DNA of 64,000 bases from Lingula anatina (Eukaryota; Brachiopoda; Lingulata; Lingulida; Lingulidae), in NCBI RefSeq assembly GCF_001039355.2, contig NW_019774169.1:113079-177078 (forward strand), given 5' to 3'. The position numbers and the translations under genes were made by a program. Below the pieces are notes generated by a model that saw only the letters and a program-made list of their open reading frames with translations, was not told where the DNA came from and ran no database searches. Shown here piece by piece: positions 26,001 to 38,800 of this stretch. Within the stretch, counting starts at the first letter, position 1, and every line of letters starts with the position of its first letter.

Positions 26001-26881
26001 ATGTTTGCCAGAGCTTTCTCACAATCCTCCCTAATAAAGCCATTGCTCTCACCATTCTTGTGAAGTAGAACTTTTGTTGTGTTTTCAAGATCCTGAAGAA
26101 GAAGGGAATATCATATCAACACCAATTTTATATTCTGCTAATGAAGGAATGTTTTACTTACACAATTAAATAATAAGAAAAAAAATTGAATCTAACCTTA
26201 TACAAAGACATCTGGCAACCAAAATGATGAAAATGCTTTTGCTTTGATAACATGAATTCTTTTAAAAATTGCATTTAATTTGGTTGCTTTAATCAAGTGT
26301 CGCAGGTTTATGTGTATTTCAAATAACCCAGTTCCCATTATGTCTCAGAACCCATAATCGGAAAATCTACATAATCCTATAGATTTTGCAACGGCAACGT
26401 TAAGCAGTTCTATAAACATAGAGCCAGCTGAATTAACTTCCTAATCCACTCTGTAAACACAAAAGTACAGGGTGCTTCAAATTGTGTATCATTTATCACA
26501 TATTGTGTACCTGTTACCACATATATATCATCAAAGCATTCACCTGAAAAAACCACTGAAATATACANTTGATTTTCATTCTACAAAAACATCAAAGTAA
26601 TGTAAATCTATATTATCCAACTGAATCCCCTTCCTGAGAAGAATGAAGAAATAAGTTGAACTTCTGTAACAGTGTAATTCATGGATTATTTTGCACTACT
26701 CAGGACCAGGAACATATTGCTGCTTCTAAATATTTAAGTCAAACTGATCTTTTGCTCCTAGGAATAAAAATATGATATTCCATATCAATATCTCAGTAAG
26801 ATCTTATCCCATTGAAAGGTGGCATTCACGGATATCTTCAGTAAAATGAAACAGAAAAAAGCAGACATGATCCTAGGTTTC

Positions 26882-26912
<31 letters not shown>

Positions 26913-27474
26913 AAGAACTCCGAACATTTATCATGGGACTCAACACCTAAGCGTCCAGAGGTCCAGGACACCTTGAATTGAATTAAAAAATGCGGAATTC
27001 CACGTTTCTGGGGCAAAAATTCATGTCTGAAAAGCTCCTTGTAAAAAAAAGTCACCGAAAAGTGTCAGTTTTCATCATTTAATGAAGCTCCCATAAATTA
27101 CTGTCCTTCCTTATGGGGGATCTCCTTGCTACTTGCTTGGATCATCATGGCTGACATTAGCTATCTGTCAGGTCATTGGTGTCCTTCAACTGTAGATACA
27201 AATACTTGTTCAAAGTAGATAAACATCAAAAATACATTTCAGTCTGTTGGGCAGTAAGTCAATCCTCTTCACAAAACTTCTTTTTCGGGTGCTTGGATTA
27301 ATCACTTTATTTTCTTTGCCATATATCTGATTCCTGGCTGCTCTTTCTGACCAGTCTCCAAACATCTTCTAGCTAAAATAACAACAAAAATTTATTCTTT
27401 AATCTACTGAATGGTTTTAATTTTCAACCAACAAAATTTAACATGAAACCCCATTTTAGGCTACAACTAAGCTT

Positions 27475-27505
<31 letters not shown>

Positions 27506-29776
27506 ATTCATGTAATTGTGATATGATTGTTACTCTTTTAATCACAAGCAATGACCTACAAAAGCAGTATTATTTAGTTGTGAGGGTTCTGTAACTTGTT
27601 GCTCTTACAAACAAAAAAGTTTACACTGCTGACATGTACAGTACAAAACATAAGCTCTTTTCACTATATGTAATATTTAACAAATTTGCTGTGGTTCTGA
27701 GGGTCAGAGATAGCAGTATTTAGATGATGACTTAGCTTCACTTGTCTAATTACTATGCATATTTAATTCAAACAACACAGATATCATACCATTATCAACC
27801 TTCCGTCTGTATGTAAATTCGGTGTGTTAATTAATTATAAAGATGTGACGAATGTCAACTTTTTAATTACCTGGGCCCAACCAACTGAATATCTTGGCTT
27901 TGTCTTGATAAAAATTTGAATACACTGACTGTTCATGAAAGCTCCCGCTTGGTCCGAGCAAGGAAAGTCCTACAATAATAACTTGGTCCGAAGAAGTAGT
28001 TGACGTGTTCTTGCAGCTCCCCAAAGGATCCATAGCATGTGACGATGCGCTGGACACACGACTGAATCGAGCTCACTCTCCATTTCCTCTGATGATGACA
28101 CTGCCTCTCATTAGCCTCTCACACTGCATGTAACTTTTAGCATCGGGAGGTGACCCCAATCATCTTAGTCGTATCTCCTGAGTATCGCACAACCTTTCCG
28201 TCTTTGTAACGGTCTACAGAACAACAAAGTATACGCTCTGCTGCTTGAAATTCGGAAAATCTGCAGTGCATTCATCGCACGTCTTCCACCACTGCTACTT
28301 GAAACTGTCATGACCGCCTACACGAATTTAGTTTCGAATGCATGTTAACCCCCGTATTTGAACTTAGCATATACTAATTATCCAGGAATCAATAAATAAA
28401 AACTACAGAAGACTATTTCAGTTAATTAGTCCCTAACTAACGTTGAAATTAACTTAAACATCCTTGTATGCAAATCGAAACTGTGGGAAGCAAAAATGCT
28501 TTACGATAATGTAGCCAGAAAATAGAAGAATTTGCGTCGCTGTTGCAAAATTTGTAGGCAAAAGGCCACGCCAGTGTTTTAATTTATGGTAGGCCCCTTG
28601 TCCATATTTTCAGTAAATATCAGTGAAATTATCTAAGGTGCTCTACTAGTGGAGATATAAGGCTATTGACAGGGTGGGTATCTGCGGCAGTCATCAAGTG
28701 ACCTCAAATAACCTCGGTAGTTTGTAACCATAGCAACGGATTTATGATATAAATCTCTGTCGTTATAAAGATTATATATCCATCTTTCAATTTTGGTATT
28801 GACCGAAGTAATGAGTTGATCACTTGATGCACATTTGTGAAGCAAACTTCGGTGAAAAATACACCACTCACACAGCTGAAAAGTGAGACGGGAGCCACGC
28901 GAGGCAGTGAAATATTCATGTGGCTGTATCTCGACAATAACGCAACGGAAAGCTTTAATATTTTACAGTTAAATTAAGGTCACAAAGGTGATTAACTGTG
29001 GGCAAAATGAGTGTATTCTGTGAGAACCCCACCTTGCCGCTTTTTGGCTGATTTGCCTGGTGGTTAGAAAAACTTGCACTTAATTATCTAAAGCAACCAT
29101 CATAGACACAGTTTGATAAACAGAAGCCTTAATAAAATTCTTACCAGTCCTTTATAATCAGCTACCTTGATGCTCTTTGCTTTTTTTTCTTTAGATGGAA
29201 TACCTTAATGCTTCACATAAAGCAGCATGACAACCAATGTCCATGCTTTATCAATAACAACTATCTGACCAATTTAATCATCTTCAGTTAATATTAACCC
29301 TGTCTCTGTGGTTATTACAGCTGCTATCAACAACAAATGTGTTTGCCAATTGATTTTTCAACTCAGTGGTAAACAGGTAGAAATGGTCACTGGACCATAA
29401 GGTGACAGACTGGATAAAATCAAGATAGCAAGATAGATGCATCAGCCTAGATGAGTCTCTTCCAAATCACATTGGCTTTCATTAGTTCAGTGTTTGGGCT
29501 TCTTCACACTATCTAAAAATGACCAACACATTCTGACAAACTGATTCATAATGCCTTCGAAACTACTACCTTATTTTTGATAGTCAGCAGAAATGATCCC
29601 AAATTTCAAAACCAGATGAAACAAAATTCTGCCTTAGCAATCTTCAGATGTAAAGAGGTGATTCAGAGAACTCTAAATCATCCTCCAAATAAAATTTATT
29701 TTAATTGCTTAAGAAAATCATGTATATTGCCATCCTCTGTGATAATCAAGGGTTGTAACAAATCTCAAATTGCTTA

Positions 29777-29824
<48 letters not shown>

Positions 29825-32800
29825 CATATAAATAAAACATATACATAAAATCTTAAACTGCACAGTGTTATCTACACTTACCTTTTCCAACTACCCCTAT
29901 TCCATTAGCAGCTTTTTCTTCCTCTGGATCAGCTGCACCATGGGAATACATGGATGCCATACCCAGGGGAGACAGCACAGGCCCTGGGGACACAGAAAAG
30001 GGGAAGGGGTTAACAGAGCTTTTTTCCCATTAACACAGAGCTTTGTAAAAACTCCCAAATGTCAGTGATGTACTTTTGTATATGATAGACTGAACTAATG
30101 GATATTAAAAATCAGCACTGTATAACATCAATATAAGATAAGAAAATGTAAGGATCCTTTTAGGTGGGGCAAACCTTCAAGTAATTAGGATGAAACTCTT
30201 TGCATTGTGAATGTTGTCTCAAAAAGCAATTTTCAGTAACATGAAAAGCATGGTGAATATGCACTGTTGTGCAAAAGACTGCAATTCTTCAGAACTTATG
30301 AGAAAACAACCAGAAAAATGTATCCAGGGATAAATTCTGTCATATTTTATTCCCTGCTGCATGACACTTGCTAGTCTGCCATTATTTCTAACCCCACTCT
30401 CCTCCAAATTTCACAAAAAATCTTGGTTGATTTTAATCTAGGTTGTAAGTCTTTGGGCTATCTCTGACGATTTTCATTACAAACCCATCCACCTCTGCTC
30501 TTATTACAGGTAAGTATTAAGAGAGATAATGAGAACAGCAGATTTAATTTCCTGCTTACTGAGGGACAAACCCATGCACCTTGCTGTGTTCTTGAGGTGC
30601 CTTGCAGGTATTAAGCAGCCTAATAATCAGCTACTTGCTAACCAAAGCTTAATTATACAAGGAAATGGCCACAGCAAAAAAGACTTCAACACATTAATAG
30701 ACAACTCAGAAAAAATCGAACATCATATACAGACTGCTACGTAGATTAATTTGCCAGATTACAACATTACTGTAATAACTGCTCCTCGTGATTATTTCAT
30801 TCTATTTAATAAAATTATATTTCTATGATGGTAGCACTCTCCATAAAACAACTACTCAACATTGGCGACAAAACCTGTCATACTGCAAAATATCAGTACA
30901 GCCTAAACAGTGCTGCATCTATTCTCAAGGTAGCAAGGTAGCATTTCCTTTGATAAATATGTCAGTAAGGTAAAAATCATGTTTGTCAGCTGAAATAATC
31001 CTCAGAGTTAAGACTTCTGACAAACAGCTTTTACAACTAAAACTGCATAAAAATACAGCTTACCTTTAGCCAATCTCCTTTTTTCCCTGGCCTTTGAGTG
31101 TATCTGACTTGCTCTAAGATCCCCAGGGGTGGCATCCTCAGCATATCCCCTTCCTATTACTTTTACATCAGAGTTGGGATTCTCTTTAAAGGTAACTCCA
31201 CTGTTTGGGTTATAATCCAAATGGGGACTCTCTTTTTCCATCCTGTTGTTATTGTCCAAAAGGTTTTCTTGGCTCTTTTTCTTTTCTTTCATGGAGTTCA
31301 TCCTGGCTATTCTGGGTTTTGTTTCAAAGGGTGAGTCAGACTTCTTATTGCTACAATTTGATAAAAATGGAGAAAAAATTATTATGGCCTTGATTCAAGA
31401 TGTAATATCAGCTCACTATATATTTTAACTCTTGTGCATATCCATTTTCAAAGCTAAAATTCTGTAATTGTCAAGAAAATGTCTACATTTCTCCTCTAAA
31501 ATTTTCTCCAAATTTATATATCAACATAGTTTTATATCACTGAAAAGGTAAAAATAAAAATAAAAAATCAACAATAGCATAAACAATCAATATTTACTCA
31601 AATATATACAGGCCTGTTGCCAGCGATTTTGAAGAGAGAGAGCAAGTGTCTTTTTCTGGAAAAGTGGAGCTTTTCAAAATAATGACAGAGCCTAGATTAT
31701 ATTTTGATTCACAGCTGACCTTTTTCCAGTCAAAAGGGAATTTTTTGGAATTCCTGACACCCCCCCCCCCCCTCCACCGCCTACAGGCCTGACATATACC
31801 ATATGCACCATCAAAAGGCACATTGTAAAAATGTTCCTCACCTTGTTCTCCGACTTCCCTTGTCTGATACCTCACTTGCTTCATCTCGTGGACTTAAAGT
31901 GGACAAAGGACTAAACACTCCACTTTCCAACAAGTAATCGGGACTGGGAGAATTGGAGTTTTCTTGACCTGGGTCAGTCCCAAACTGGTTTTGTTCTTGT
32001 CTGTCAAGTTTCTCAAACAGCTTTTCCACCTTTCTTTTGGCACTTGTACGGATGCTGCGGAGTGACGTATTTAGCTGTGGATGATTTTTAAAAATAAATA
32101 TAAATAATCATCATAACAGTGTCAAAAAATTCACTTTTAAAATAATCAATTTACTGATCATAATAATCTCTACTGGATGTGTTCAATGTCAATTAATGAC
32201 ATCATGCAACATATACAAAAAAATAAAATCAATTGCTGTACATGCATACAATGAAGGGAAGGAAAACATTATTTCAAATATAGTATGTCAAACATTTACT
32301 TCTTCAGAATTAGGTGCACCATCCAAGGTGTTTTCAAGGCTGTCCCTCCCACTGTCCTTCTCATCATCTTCTCTCCGCGCAGAGCCTCTATCTGAGAGTG
32401 GAGGGACTTTGTGTCGTTTTGACGCAGATCCGCGAGCTAAGGTGGGTTTCAATGGGATGGGAGATTCCAATGGATCAACTGAAGATGAATAATACGAATA
32501 ATGTGACAATATTTCACCTTTCATAAATTCATAACCTTCGTGGGTGTGGTCTTTGTGATCATTTTATCCTTCAATTATTCTGCATGTGCTAATGGAGCAC
32601 CACTTGATCTTTTTTTCAGCTCTTTGTGTCATTAATGGAATTGTCAAAAAAAATTATAAAAGACGGCCTGTTACACAATCCATTTCACGCATGCCAGTGT
32701 GCACACCTATTGATCAATTCATTCAATTAGCTTATATCTAATGACTTCTACCTGAACTGTGTGTTTTGCTTCTTTCTGAGCTTCCACACCCATGGAAATC

Positions 32801-35800
32801 AATATCGTGTGACTCTTACACAATAGATTGGCCCAAAGAGTGATGAGTTTCCGGCCATGATTGCACACAACTTGTTTTTTCAATCCCATTTAGCTCACAT
32901 GATAAATCGTCATGATGTCAAAGACATGACAAGATAATGAAACATGGGTAGGTTCTTGTCCTTTATTTAGTTTGCAAATATGTCACTGTCATAATACAAC
33001 AAATAATAATACCATTACTCATTATGAAGACTATCTTTTATCCCTTATTGCCGTATCTCTTACATGGAAAATATTAATGCACAAGGACTTATGCAGGGTT
33101 AAAGAAGAAAAATCAATTAACCAGGCATTGTTGAGGCCTAGGCTCCAGCAATAATAAACTGTTTACGGCATTAATAAGGCTTACTGCAAACGACAAGAGA
33201 GAATCAATGACAGATGATTCTTAGAATTTCCACGGTCAAAGTTTCCCAAAAGCCAATAACAATTTAGAAATGGGATTTAATCAACAAGTTCAAAGTACTC
33301 ACCATCTCTCCTACTGTCTTGGGTGTAATGGTCTCTGGGGAGGCTTTCCAATGGATGGTTGTGTTCAGGCCAGTCTGGAAAGTTGGGTGTCTCTGGGGCT
33401 GAATAATAATAGCAATAATAACACAATGAGCAAGTTTGGAACAGTGAAATTAATGACAAAAATATATGGTTCTCATAATCTCATAATTCAAAGAAATGCG
33501 AAATTAATAGCTGCATTTGTAATGATAACACAGAGAGGAGTGCTCTGTTTACAATAACTGGTTGGATACAAATTTCCTCATTAGTTTGGGTACAGTCTCT
33601 AAGTGAATTCACATCTCGTTATCCAACTGATAGACATCCACGAACAAAATCATTACTAATACTTTATATATGGCAAATGGAGATGACCTTTCAATAATCA
33701 ACTGGTAGACCCAAGCTTAATGAGACACATACCAAATAACAAGTCATTAGAATATGACAACTAACAATAAGCACTTCTACTTTCTCTATATATGTGCCAT
33801 TGGTGTAGTAGATTTATGAAAAGTTATTTGTAAATGTAGGCTGAGAGGAGAGAGCACTCTTAACTAATGCTTAATATTTGCAGTATGACCTCAGCATACA
33901 TCAAAATTAGAATTAAAATTAACAACATGCCATGCTGGGAAGGGTAAAGGCCAATATCACTAATATTTGCTGGTTGACGCAAACAAAATTTGTTTATGAT
34001 ACAGATTCATTGTACCCCTAAATAATTAAAGGCCATCAGAGACAGCCCACAGAGATAAATGATGATCTGGTTCATTAACTAAATAGCAAATGAATCACAT
34101 TTTACCTGAAATTGGGTCCAATATCGGCTTGTTGGGTTTTGTTTCGAAGTCCAGTCTTTTCCCATCTGGCCAAGAGCTAGACAGATCCTTAACGTCTTTG
34201 CCTCCAAATGAATTGGACGGAAAGTAAGGTTTGTTGAACATGGCTGTGTCATCTGGATAGCTTTCTGCCACTGGCCCACTGCTCCCCCTACTACGTGCTG
34301 GTGATGATGTGGCCGAGGACATAGGACCACCTACATAATGGGAAACACCATCAAAATTTATTTTTCATAAAATTTTATATTTAAATTGGTGAAATATGCC
34401 ACTCAACTTCTTAAAATATGCCACTGTACTTCTAAGTTCATTTGAAATATTAAGTTTCATGTCATTTCAAAATTTCCATCATATGTGATTAAGTGATAGT
34501 AATAGCCGACACAAAAGCCTCAATGCTGAAAAATTTCATGTGTACTTGTTTACCTTTTTCTGTGCCTGAATCATTGTCTCTGTTTGATTTTAACTTGTTT
34601 CTAAGATATATTTGTTTGTAACTACTGGCAGACTTTCCACCTAGAAGATAACAGCATATAAGACCATAAGACTCATTACAGAATAAAATAACTTACAAAT
34701 GCATCTCAAAATTTAACTGTCATCTTAATAATATTAATGAAAGTAAAATTATGAAACAAACCAAAATGGTCAGTATCTTTACATTGCTGTTTCTGGTTGT
34801 TCAGCAGATAAATAGAAGAGAAAACATCAACTCTTGTAGAAAAACAAATCCCTAGGTAAAAATAAATAAGAAATGTCACGGAAATGTGATCCAGCATGAA
34901 TATATCAAAATATCAGTGACAATGTTTATAATCTGACAGGATTTTACCTATTTGACAAATCCTTTTAATATTTCGACAAAATAAAAATTTGGCAGCCTAC
35001 TTGTAGGCCTGCAATCATTGAATCAGAAGCAAACAAAGAAACCTGTTAAAAAATGCACACCTGGTCACAATTTGTTTTTATCAAATACAAGCAGAAAATT
35101 ATTACCACCATTAGTTCCATGCCTTATATCTATACTTGACAACAAACAATCAATGTGTTACCTGTGTCAGGAGACTGATCTCTGATGGGAACACCACTAC
35201 CCCCAGAAGTCTGTCTTCTATATGGTTTACGTGGAGGAGGCTGGTTTTCTGTATGTGCTCCCAAGCTTTCTTCGCCCCAAGTTGTCCTTGGTTTGAATGG
35301 AGGTGGGGTACTCTCTGTTAGAGGTTTTGGTGGACGGGCCTAGAAAATAAGTTAAATAACAATTTATGTATTACACTTGATCAAAAATCACACAGGTTCA
35401 TGATGTGTTTGATGCCTTTGATTAGAAGTTATGCAGAACATAACACACTATAAAAGTGTATAAGTAAAATTATTATCGTAATCATGTACAGTCTATACCC
35501 TCTATCCACCTTGTAATTTTTGGCCAGATAGAAGCAATTTTAAAAATCTGCATGCGCGCAGAGGGCATTGTACCCACTGTATAGGGAGCTACTACAGGAG
35601 ATTCCTCAGTTAACTTCAATCTGTAGTAACAAGCTTTTCAGAAGGGGCTACTTTATCTGTCACAAAAGAGTAAGTGATTAAATTCAGAGCAATTAACTGT
35701 CTTGATTGCTGTCAAGGGAAAATGACTTGGGTCTCTTAAGTGGCAGTGCCTGAGCAGTTATGCAAACAATTACCAGCCATGTAATCAACCTAGATATCTC

Positions 35801-38800
35801 ATCACAGGGTCACAGATAGTAAATTGACCATCTATTCATCTAAAGACATATCTGTGAATATCCTGTGAAAAGTCAATCTGTGGCCCTGGTAGAGGGTATA
35901 CAGTCTGGATGGTTGGGGATTGTTATCTTACCAGCAAACAAACCACTACAGATAGGAAGAGGATATTATCTTAATCTGTTAGATGATTGCTTCTATTTTT
36001 TTTTAGACAAAAAATCACATACTAGTATATATATATATTTTTCAAACAGTTTATCTTCAATTCTGCTACAAAACAATGCACTTGTCAATGAAGAAAGAAC
36101 ATACTGGGGCAGTGGACCCCTTTTTGTTAATCTGAATTTTCACCTAAAGCCTATCCAGCAAACAAAATTCCATTAGTATTAGACATTCTCTCTTTACTAC
36201 CAGTCTCAATCACTTATCTACAGCCCAGACTTGGTTTAGTTTGGTTGGTAAATCCATTTGGCAAATAGAGAAATAGCCACAAGTGATAAAATATCTCAAT
36301 TCTACCCCTTGATAAGTGTGCCAAAATCTCAATACTTTTTTATGTGAAAAAGTGCAGACAAGTCCCACTTTCTACAAGTAGATGCATTACTAGTGTTTAC
36401 GTGCATAATCAATCTGTTTAATCTGTCATTATGAAATTATACAAGTCCGTAACAAGTGACATGGCAATGTCTGGGTTGTATAACATGTCACACCACATGA
36501 GGAACAAATCAATGCAGAGTTCCACACTTCAAATTGAAGCACAGAAAATGGACAACTGTGTGCTAATGAATTCTTTATGATAGAAACAGGTTAATGTTTG
36601 ACAGTGTTAACAGAGCTAGAAACAGTATTCCTATGCACACTTTCAATGTGTCTACAACAGCAAGTATACTTAGATTGATTCCATCCTCTTTAAATAATAC
36701 TCTTAAATGATGTAAATTATTAGTTCAATATTCTAGCAAATTGATTGATTTTGGTGCTATTTAAGCTTAAGATATGTAATCATGCTGCAGTAAACTTTGA
36801 AAGTTAAAAAACAACAATCTTATTTAAGCAATAAGTTCAGTAACGGCTTTAATTTTTTTAACCTCTGTCATTGTCCCTAACACCCTTGACACACAATGCT
36901 CCTTCTTGTCACAGCAACATTTAAGTTTATGCAATTTTTTTTCTATATTTAGAAAAAGCAAATAAAAAAAAAACTTCCACAAAGACCTAATACCTTTGGC
37001 TTAACATGTTCTATGCATTGGGCTCCAAAACCCTTTAAAACGTAGCTTAACTATCAATGAAAACCTTTCACCCAACAACTGGCACTGAGCAAACAATGAA
37101 GTGCTTACACAAATATCATAATAGAAACTAACACCATAACAGTGCTTTATACCATACATATCTTAATACTCGGCTCTCTTTATTTCTATATACTTATGCC
37201 TGGACTGTGATAGTCAAATCTGAATGCAAATGACATGGCAAAAAAAGAAAATATATATGTCTGAACCAACTGCCCCTTTTCATTATAGCCCTTCTTCAAT
37301 GAAATTTAACCCTTATCTGTACTAGTAAGCAATGTAATATAATGAAAAATACTTGATCCACCCTTACTTTTCAAATCAGAACATAGACTGAGTACATATA
37401 GAAGCACTATTGCAAGGTCCAACAAGTGATCTTAACTCAAGTTTTACAGAAAGATTCTGTATTCAAAGTACATATAAAAATACATTCTATTTTATAGCAT
37501 TTCTTTATTATGGCAACATACTTTTTATTCCACAAACTTTAAGTAATTCTATTTATAATTTTCTTCTATATTAATATTGTGCAAATGTTGATTTCAGATA
37601 GCTATTTTGACCCATAATTGTGTACATACAGTACACTTGCTCTGTGAATCTAGGCATGCCACTTAAGAGGAGTAATTAGCTGGAAAGGATGAGGGGCAAA
37701 GGGGATTTAGATATCAATTTTGAAATTTAAACTTTTTTACCTTTGGCAGTTTATGAACAAGAACCACTAGAGTCAAGTGTGTTCAGGCAACAAACTCAGC
37801 TACAAAACACAACCTTTGATGTTTGACCACATAGCACAAGCTATATAACAATTGCCAATTTCTTGGTTCATGAATTTATTATGGGAGTTCTAATGTGATT
37901 TAGGTATGCATTATGTTAAAGAAAAGAATAAAATCTGCTCATTGAAGCACAACTGGTGTTATTGATTAGCCATAAATTTGTGTGGGTGCCAGGATGTAAC
38001 CGTGTTTCTTCAGTGAGGTCTTTATTGTGCCACTGCACTGGTGTGTGCCATTTCCCCAATGAATCGATTTTACAATTGATTTTAACTCCCAACCAACCAA
38101 TTACAATTCATATTCATAAATATCAGTATGTTACACCATGATTTACCTTTATTGTACCAGACAAAGTAAAATATCAACTTTCAAAACTCTCTGCAAAACC
38201 TATTTCATCTTTCTCGTATAACACATGCATGGCGAAGTTGGATAAAATAATCCTATTTCATATTCAAGTATAATTAATTTGCAAAATATATGCAAATAAG
38301 TTTGTAGGATGGAAAATAAAAAGAAATATATTTATGATAAAAAGGTGAAAATTTTATTGCTCTTGATAATAGATATAGCATAGAAGTTCTGTAAGCTTTC
38401 TAATGCAACTGCAGTGTTGTTCACAGCTGGAGTACTAGTGCTTTCAAAATTTTTATCCATATAGTATTTTAAGTTATAATTTTTTATTCATAAATCTACC
38501 TGGACTGATGAATTAACATTATTCTAAAAATGTACTGACACATGAAAAAAACTGCAGCAATATACAGTACTTTACCAATTCCTGAACACCTCATAATCTA
38601 CATTACTTGGCTTAATTCACCGAGTCACAATTTTAAAAATCATCAAAAGAAACCCTTATTTAATAGTGCCAATTGATAGCCCCTCAAAAATTACTCAACA
38701 TCCTTCAGGTAGCAAGACCTAGTTCTGACAGTAACCAAACTGGGGACAAAGTGGACATCATTTAACCCTGCCCTGAGTGGACCATTACCCACCTGCGCTA

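Noticed and set aside
27250..27370. Possible TOGARAM1 minus-strand exon (open after an acceptor near 27370)
   Set aside because: The translation does not resemble a TOG repeat and no donor restores the phase needed by the next exon.
30529..31428. Several open frames of 60-80 codons on the plus strand
   Set aside because: They lie in introns or antisense to TOGARAM1 exons and show no family similarity or splice context.
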